A program made the translations under genes and the position numbers. Below are positions 57,143 to 64,000 of a DNA stretch of 64,000 nt, in pieces. Every line of letters starts with the position of its first letter. The stretch's first letter is position 1. Origin of the DNA: Corella eumyota (Eukaryota; Chordata; Ascidiacea; Phlebobranchia; Corellidae); the NCBI GenBank assembly GCA_963082875.1, contig OY720098.1, forward strand, positions 9,176,001 through 9,240,000, given 5' to 3'. The notes below the pieces were generated by a model. The model did not search any database. It was given only the letters and a program-made list of their open reading frames with translations, and had not been told where the DNA came from.

Positions 57143-58855
57143 TTACTTTACATCTTGTTGTCTACTATGCTCTGTTAAAGTTTCATCCTGCATAGCGGGT
57201 ATAAGACCCTTTCGAAACGTATATGATAAAAGCCTATCCATGCTGCTAATTTCTTGGTATTCGTGCAGTGCCCATTTTAAGTAAACTTTAAATTCTTTCC
57301 AATCGATTAAACCATCTTCGTCCATGTCCAAGCATTTCAGGCCTTTTCGGGTGTCGTCGCATCGAAAACAGCCAAAGTATGGTGACATAAATCCGTTGTA
57401 GAAAGAGTCAAATTGTAAGCAATCATCGCCGATTATTTCGTCATTGATATCCCATTTGTCCCATAAAGCCTTGACCTCGTTTAACAAGCTTTCGTGGTAT
57501 GGGTGTTTGATTTTCATTTTATCAATCGCATCACACATGTTTTCGGTAAGTTTACCTCCTGCTCTGTCAAACAAAAGAGCAAGCCCGACTTCACTCATGT
57601 ACTCTTCCTTTCGTCCGGAGCACATATCTTCTAACATGAGTTCTTTCATTTTGTTAGTGATTTCAAATGTGAAAGCAGGATTTTCCCCAAATAACTGAAC
57701 TAATCTATTAATGATCATGTCAGCCGATGTTACGTCAGTTATACGGCTAGGGGCTTCTTCACCGAAAAACTTTGCCATATCAAAATCCCTTGGTGCGTTA
57801 TCATCACCAGGAAGCCAAAGGTCCAACGCTCGTTCGCCGTAAACCAGTTCTCGATAATGTGGTGGGTTACCAGTCGTAATTTCCGTGACGTTAATTGCTG
57901 CCTTTCGAAGATAGGTACAGTTGTATTTCTTCAAAACCTTTGTGTTTCCCATTCTAATAAGGTTCATGATAGTCAACGTGGAACTGGCGTGACCCATTCC
58001 AGCACCTTCCTCGCAAACTCCGGCCCAGATTCCGTCAGCCCCGCCCATTAGAGATTCCAGTTGGTTCACTTGTGCCAATCCCCAACGCTTGTGTATGTGA
58101 GCAAGAAGTTTTCCATTTTTCCAGTTTCGATTGTTCATCACTCTGCGAACAGAAGCACACCAGGCACCGACTTCTTCAGGTAAAAACTTACCAGGTTCTT
58201 CCATGCAGACTCCAAAAGGTTTTATCCTATCAGGCATACCACCTAGGTAGTCTACAACTGTAAGTACTCGGATGCATCCTTTAGTTGTCTTCATTGCAAA
58301 AGCAAAGTCACGAAAATTCACAAGAATTCTAGTTTTTTCTGACAGGTTATTATGACACCATTTAATTCTTTTCAACAGCAATGCGCACATATCATCAATC
58401 GTAAACTTTTCCTTCCAATCAATACTCTCATCGGCCAAATCAATTTCCAAAATAGCATTTGGAATTTTATACTGCTCCATTTTGCGCAAAGAAACTGGAA
58501 TTTTAACCGTATCCAGGGTTTGATTTTTCCAACTTTCAGTTACTTCCGAAAACGACCAAAGATTACTCATATCTTCCTTTTTGTCAAGAAGATATTGACA
58601 AAAAGCATCTCCTACCCTTGTCATGTGATTAAACGAAGCTACAATAATTTCCTTAAATTGACGTTTCTTGACCTCCTCGTAAATTTTGATCTTATTTTCT
58701 AAAGTGTGACCACGAAGTTGGCCGACTGTATTTTCACGGATCGAGTTATCTAACACAAAAAGATCTAAGTCTTTTAATATTTCTCTCTTAGTCAGATTTT
58801 GTTCCTCAATCGTTTGAGCAATAATAGCAAGTTTTTTTTTAAAGTTTTTGGACAT
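57143..58855 (-). CDS. DRE-TIM metallolyase-like barrel with C-terminal EF-hand, tandem copy B
   Basis: Single exon, 570 aa from the ATG at 58855, same length as copy A. All landmark motifs are shared: S-I-R-E-N-T-V-G-Q, H-I-H-K-R-W-G-L-A, C-E-E-G-A-G-M-G-H-A and the EF loop D-M-D-E-D-G-L-I-D-W-K-E. Differences concentrate in the N-terminal helix, the linker (residues ~375-415) and the extreme C-terminus. The middle of the gene (57821-58321) is almost identical in DNA to copy A. Both copies look intact, with no stop or frameshift. Functional assignment carries the same uncertainty as copy A. Confidence 0.85.
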   Translation of the reverse strand: MSKNFKKKLAIIAQTIEEQNLTKREILKDLDLFVLDNSIRENTVGQLRGHTLENKIKIYEEVKKRQFKEIIVASFNHMTRVGDAFCQYLLDKKEDMSNLWSFSEVTESWKNQTLDTVKIPVSLRKMEQYKIPNAILEIDLADESIDWKEKFTIDDMCALLLKRIKWCHNNLSEKTRILVNFRDFAFAMKTTKGCIRVLTVVDYLGGMPDRIKPFGVCMEEPGKFLPEEVGAWCASVRRVMNNRNWKNGKLLAHIHKRWGLAQVNQLESLMGGADGIWAGVCEEGAGMGHASSTLTIMNLIRMGNTKVLKKYNCTYLRKAAINVTEITTGNPPHYRELVYGERALDLWLPGDDNAPRDFDMAKFFGEEAPSRITDVTSADMIINRLVQLFGENPAFTFEITNKMKELMLEDMCSGRKEEYMSEVGLALLFDRAGGKLTENMCDAIDKMKIKHPYHESLLNEVKALWDKWDINDEIIGDDCLQFDSFYNGFMSPYFGCFRCDDTRKGLKCLDMDEDGLIDWKEFKVYLKWALHEYQEISSMDRLLSYTFRKGLIPAMQDETLTEHSRQQDVK

Positions 58856-60502
58856 TTTGCACACAGGTCTTTACAAATAAGGTCTTAATGTAAAATAATA
58901 ACACTAAAAAACAATGTTATTTTGTTATTCACATATTCTTGGCTAGTCATACAATTTACATCAGTAAAACCTTATATTAACAAATATGCTCACATTTACG
59001 CTTTCTACATGTTTTTGTTATACTATGTAGGCCTTAGTGAATTTAATCTGTTTAAATAGCTTCATTGTTACTACTATGAAAAAATTGAAATCTAATAAAT
59101 AATCAATATCTAGCTGAAATGTCGACCAACACTTTAATGGAATCTGAGCTATTACACTGTAAGTGACCCACTAAACTGCCTTTATTTCGTACTAAACTAT
59201 TTATTACTCTGAAACGGAATTAATATAAAAGAAATCAATTTTTTTAAACGGAAATATTTATAAATATAATTCTTTTGGTATTATTTTATGTATTTTGTTG
59301 GTTTTTATTTACATTTGCAGAAATGACAAAATATACGTGATAAGTTTTTAAAAAAACACTTCGGTTCGAAAAAACATTTGCCTAATTAATGGAAATGTTG
59401 TTTGATTAGTTTTGCCAAATGTTTGGTAGGTTAAATTTAAAATATTATTAATAATAACAATTTCCCAAGGATTTATTGTCTGACACCCTTTCTAAAATAC
59501 ATATTTGCTATTTCTAAATTTCTATTGATCAGACCATGTAAATAATACATATAATAAATTTATATTAGTAAGTCAGTTAAATTCTGACGACAGTAACTAA
59601 ACAAAATTGTTATTCTATTGTCGTCCTATCATCTGTTTTGTTTAGCCTATAACTACTTTCAGTGAGGACAACTAAATAAAACCGAAACTTAGCCCTCATT
59701 GTATACAGGCATATTTATGATACCGGTTTCGTACTTACACTTCAAGTTTTAAAGCTGCACGACCTCTAGTAACCTTAAAAATTTTCGTCTTGCTACGTTG
59801 TGTAGCTTATGTTACGTTTACGTAACAGCTGTTTGGTCGTTCTAGTAATTAATTACAGATATAGTTGTGTCATAACAGTGTACGAATATTACCAAACAAC
59901 AATAAATTGTTGTTGGTTAGCTTTTATTTATGTAATTTGGTATGCGTGGTAAATCGGTGCACGTTACAAAATCATTAACTATCTAGCCTTAAATTTGTCT
60001 GACTGATGGCCTACCACGTTTCTGCTCTTTGCTTTTCATATGTCATTTTTAAAGTATAATAAACAGGCAGACAGGCAACTTAGATAACTTTGGAGACGAT
60101 TAGTTTGATTGCACCAACAGACCAACATGTAATTAATTATGCGCAACATAGGTCAGTGGGTTTTATAAATGGAAATATTTAAAATCTTGTAACATGACTT
60201 AAAAAAACGTGACAGAAAAATTGGGTGATTTTATTTTTGCAATGACGGGTATTTACCTACAAAAAGTCCATTTAATATCAATTTTATTTCTACTATAAAT
60301 ATCTTTTTAATTATAAATTTTAATATTAATGTTTTCATTATAAATTACTAACAAAACTAATAGTGTTCAAAATAAAAATGTATAGTTTAATTTTACTTAT
60401 CTTAATAATATTTTTAGCTGATTAAGCAATTAATTATACTTCTAATGACTTTACATTTACTTAAGAAATAAAGTTAGGGTAAATTTTGAGTATAAATTTA
60501 AG
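58856..60502. promoter_or_regulatory. Divergent intergenic region, copy B and SLC25A12/13
   Basis: 1.65 kb without recognisable exon, SINE or LTR, expected to contain both promoters. It does not resemble the upstream region of copy A. Confidence 0.4.
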
Positions 60503-63500
60503 ATGAAAGAATTGATTGACTCAAAACAACTTAAGGAAATATTTATTAAAGTAAGTACTTGCCTAGTAAAATTTGCAGTTTAAATGTTTAACAGATAAAT
60601 ACAACTTTATAAAAAGTTGTTTTGTGTTCCCAATTTTATAGTTTTTTTTTTTAAATATATTTATCTTGTGACATGGAAAGGTCGACTTTACAACCTGTTG
60701 TCTTTGACAGCTTGGAATATTATAAATTATAATTGCCAGATATTTAAACTGCTAATTAAGTATTAGCTTAGCATAGTGTTTATTTATTCTTGGTGTTAAA
60801 AGGCTGACTTTACTATCTAAACAAGTGTAACATTTGTTCATTTAATATAGTCTCTAAATTTTGTTAAATTTAGAATATTTGTTTCCTTTTTGTATTTTTA
60901 ATGTTGCATTCCAAAATTTAGTATGCCTCTGTGGAAAAGAAAAATGAAAAGTTTATGACCCCAGCAGATTTTCTTATTTCTTATTTGTTTATGTTCCCTA
61001 GCGATAGATACAACAAAGAAACTGTGGACCTGTTTTCTGCAGTAGCAGATACAACTGGAGATGGGTACTTAATTTGACATATTGTTTATTTTAAAATTCA
61101 ATTTGCCACACTTTTTTATCACTATTTTAATTAAAGTTTGTTTTTGTGGTATGGTAATGAATTAAAAAAATATACATTACATAGGCTATACCTTTTTTAT
61201 TTGCAGGTTAATTTCATGGGCAGAATTTCAAGCATTTGAGGCAGTGTTAAATCTGCCGGATTCGTTATATCATGTAGCTTTTCAACTCTTTGATATGAAC
61301 AACAACGGCAAAGTAAACTTCAGTAAGTAAAGACATACAATTTTTATAGCTTATAGCCATTAGCAAATCGGATTTTTTATTTCTAGTTATTTACATACAA
61401 ATAAAGTAAAGTTATATTTTTTTAAATTTGTAAAACAACAAATATGAAATTAAACATTATAAATGGTTTCCTGTGATGGTGAAATTATAATAATGCAATT
61501 AATTCGCAAATACGTGCGAATTGATTTAATATACACGCTAGTAATACAAACTAATACAAAAACACACTGGTCAATATTTAAATTACCCTTTTTTTGCTAA
61601 TTTTAGCCGAAGTTGAAAGCATATTTAGTAAAACCTTATGTCATCAACAAATTCCTTTCAACTGGGATTCAAACTTTATTAAACTTCATTTCGGTACGAA
61701 AAGAGAAAAAGTTTTAAACTATTTTGAATTTACTCAATTTTTACAGGTAACTTATTACTGTGGCATACTAAAAATAAAATTATTGAATACTAGAAAATAC
61801 CCAGGGTTTAGTATGCAAAATACATTTTTTTTAAAAACCTGTTTATTTGAATTTTACTGGGCTAATTTTAAGTTTTTATGTAAGATAGTATTAACTTTGT
61901 TGTAATATTAAACTATCATTAAACAAAGCCTACTCACAGGGTGTTGTAATAATGAATACCATGAGGTCAATATTTTATATTGAAACATGTAATAAGATAT
62001 ATGCTTTTGTTCAGCCTAATTAATAAAATATTGGAATCCAGTTTTTCCCTTTTTATTCATAGTCTAAAACTTGGTGTTTTTTTTATAAAATGTCAAAAAT
62101 TTCCATATTTTTTGATTACAGGATTTACAATTAGAACATGCGGTGCAAGCATTTGAAAGATTCGATACCCAAAGCAAAGGCAAAATTACATTACTTGCTT
62201 TTAAAGAGATAATGGAAACAATAAGGCCTCATCTTTTAACTGATTTTGTAAAAGGAAAATTAATTGCGGTAATACTTTAATATTTTTTACTATTAGGCTT
62301 TAAAAAATGAATAAAAGATTTGGAAAAAAGACTGTTTATATAACCTTGTTAACTAAAATCTAAATTCAATTTTTTTATTATTTTTATTTTGTAAGATATC
62401 CTATTTGCTTAAAAAATATAAAGTCTGTTAATATCAATATTATAAAAAAATGTCTATGGTTTTCTTACACGAAAAGCTAAATGTAAATTTTTGCAATTTA
62501 GTAAAATCAAATGTGTATATATTTCTTTAACATTGCTATTTTAAATAGGTACTCTTTTAAACTTTTTGTTTTTTTGTTGTTTAAATATCATTTTCCTCTT
62601 TAACCAAATTTAATTCAACCAAAAAATTAAATATTTTCAAAATTATTATTTTTTAGATTATGATAGGTTGTGGCCAACAGTCAGTGAGTTTCACATACTT
62701 TCAAGCCTTTAACTCGCTTCTTAAAAACATGGAATTAGTTGAAAAAATTTATCAAAGTATTGTCGGTAGCAGTCGGCAAAAAGTTGTAACCAAAGGTTTT
62801 TAAATAAAAATAATTTTTAAATTCAATTTCATCAAAATGAAAAAGGGTCTACTTTTTATCGTTTAAATTAATTGTTACTAATATAAAAAAATATTATTGT
62901 CAAAATTTTGGGGTAAAAACACAATATTTTGGGTTATTTTAGAGGAATTTTTATTGGGTGCTCAGCGGGTTTCGAGAATGACTCCATTGGAAGTTGATAT
63001 CTTGTTCCAGTTGAGTGATTTATGTGGGAACAAAGGTAGTATCGACATGAAGACTATCGAGAAAATTGCACCTCTAGAAGAAGGGTCTATGCCGTACAAC
63101 ATTGCTACTCAACAAGAGGTTAAAAAGACTCTTTTTCTAATATAAATTTTAGTTCTATAGCAAAAATTCATAGCAGGTAAATGTAAGGTATTGTAACCAA
63201 AAACAATTTTTGTTTTAATTTTTATTTATTAAGTAAATTAAATCATATGTAATTTATAAAATATACAATTATTTTTAGGATTTAAAAAAGTATATATATG
63301 TATATTCGTAATTTGTGTATTTACCTTGACAAACTTAGGCACTATTATTTGTTAAGTGTATTGTATTTGTACCCTACTAACAGGTGTATTGATACAAAGT
63401 GTATTAAATATTAATCATTTATATATTTAAACAGACTTTAACTGATTCACGATCGGTGTGGTTAGCTGTATTGGAGAATGCCTATCGCTTCTCTCTTGGT

Positions 63501-64000
63501 GTGGTTGCCGGAGGTAAATATTTATTTCTATTTTAAATTAATATTTAATATTGGTGGCAACGTATCAGTTATTTTAATGCAAATTAGGCCTACCAAGATT
63601 TAATTTACTTTTACTTGCGCTTTTTTTTTAATTAAGAATTTTTTTTTGTTTTAAGGTGTCGGTGCTTCAGCCGTTTACCCAATTGATCTGGTCAAGACCA
63701 GATTGCAAAACCAGAGGTCAACTGGTTCTTTTGTTGGTGAATTAATGTACCGAAATAGTTACGATTGTTTTTTTAAGGTAAAAATAAAAATTTATCTGTG
63801 CATAGTTATACTAAAAAAATGTAAAAGTAGAAATACAAAATTTGGTTTTAACACTATTCATAATTTTACTTTTAAATTTTTTTTATAATCAAACATTTTA
63901 CTTGTTTAATATATTGCTAATGTTTTGCTTTATACAGGTATTAAGACATGAAGGTGTATTAGGTTTATATCGGGGTCTTATTCCTCAATTAGTTGGTGTT
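60503..64000 (+). CDS. SLC25A12/13: Mitochondrial aspartate/glutamate carrier (aralar/citrin), 5' part
   Basis: Ten exons in the window, open at the right edge: 60503..60550, 60922..61064, 61207..61322, 61607..61746, 62122..62268, 62657..62795, 62943..63118, 63435..63513, 63656..63777, 63938..>64000; 391 codons so far. The N-terminal half is the Ca2+-sensing EF-hand domain ([30 protein letters not shown]-x-F), followed by the A-P-L-E-E-G linker. The carrier domain starts with [22 protein letters not shown], which contains the first P-x-D/E-x-x-K/R signature. It exchanges matrix aspartate for cytosolic glutamate plus a proton across the inner membrane and is activated by cytosolic Ca2+. SLC25A12 and A13 arose within vertebrates, so one orthologue is expected here. 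Confidence 0.95.

Noticed and set aside
52213-58855. Bacterial contamination as the source of the two intronless enzymes
   Set aside because: They lie between clear animal genes, share AT-rich flanks with the rest of the window, and carry an EF-hand typical of eukaryotic proteins. Old transfer remains possible, but contamination does not fit.

Overview
The window looks like a piece of an ascidian (Ciona-type tunicate) nuclear genome. The bases are AT-rich, genes are packed on both strands, introns are mostly 50-400 bp with T-rich acceptors, the orthologues are clearly animal, and a tRNA-headed SINE family recurs. The genus is inferred from these traits; no database was searched.

Layout. 1-423 (-): edge of a putative secreted protein, possibly serine-peptidase-like. 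2008-4605 (-): intronless MSH5, divergent from ABCE1 (5393-7286, +), followed by SURF2 (7970-9239, +), which converges on COMMD9 (9585-10852, -). 10.9-13.7 kb: a repeat island bounded by inverted repeats, holding CRE-bearing tandem units, a hairpin, an LTR fragment and a 27-bp-type minisatellite. 14.5-19.1 kb: TRAPPC2L, CLPB and RRP8, head to tail on +; the first two are 16 bp apart and look like a trans-spliced operon. 19.5-21.6 kb (-): ODAD1. 22.9-25.2 kb (-): two intronless tandem 7TM proteins of unknown class. 26.0-33.0 kb (+): WHRN. 33.9-36.2 kb (+): MOB4. 37.1-44.9 kb (+): VWA3A (31 exons). 45.6-51.8 kb (+): OFD1 (21 exons). 52.2-58.9 kb (-): a tandem pair of intronless genes for an unusual protein, a DRE-TIM (HMG-CoA lyase/isopropylmalate synthase-like) barrel with a C-terminal EF-hand, separated by a solo LTR and a duplicated intergenic unit. 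60.5-64.0 kb (+): start of the SLC25A12/13 mitochondrial aspartate/glutamate carrier, cut by the window edge.

Most genes are conserved housekeeping or ciliary genes. ODAD1 (dynein docking), OFD1 (centriole/ciliary base), WHRN (ciliary and stereociliary scaffold) and VWA3A (enriched in ciliated cells) lie within about 32 kb. ABCE1, SURF2 and RRP8 are linked to ribosomes, and CLPB and the SLC25A12/13 carrier are mitochondrial. Every multi-exon model was built by hand and checked for reading-phase continuity: COMMD9 181 aa, SURF2 267, RRP8 429, ODAD1 592, WHRN 1066, MOB4 254 or 350, VWA3A 1198, OFD1 1123. The most novel parts are the DRE-TIM/EF-hand pair with its gene-conversion tract, the 7TM pair, and the inverted-repeat-bounded element.
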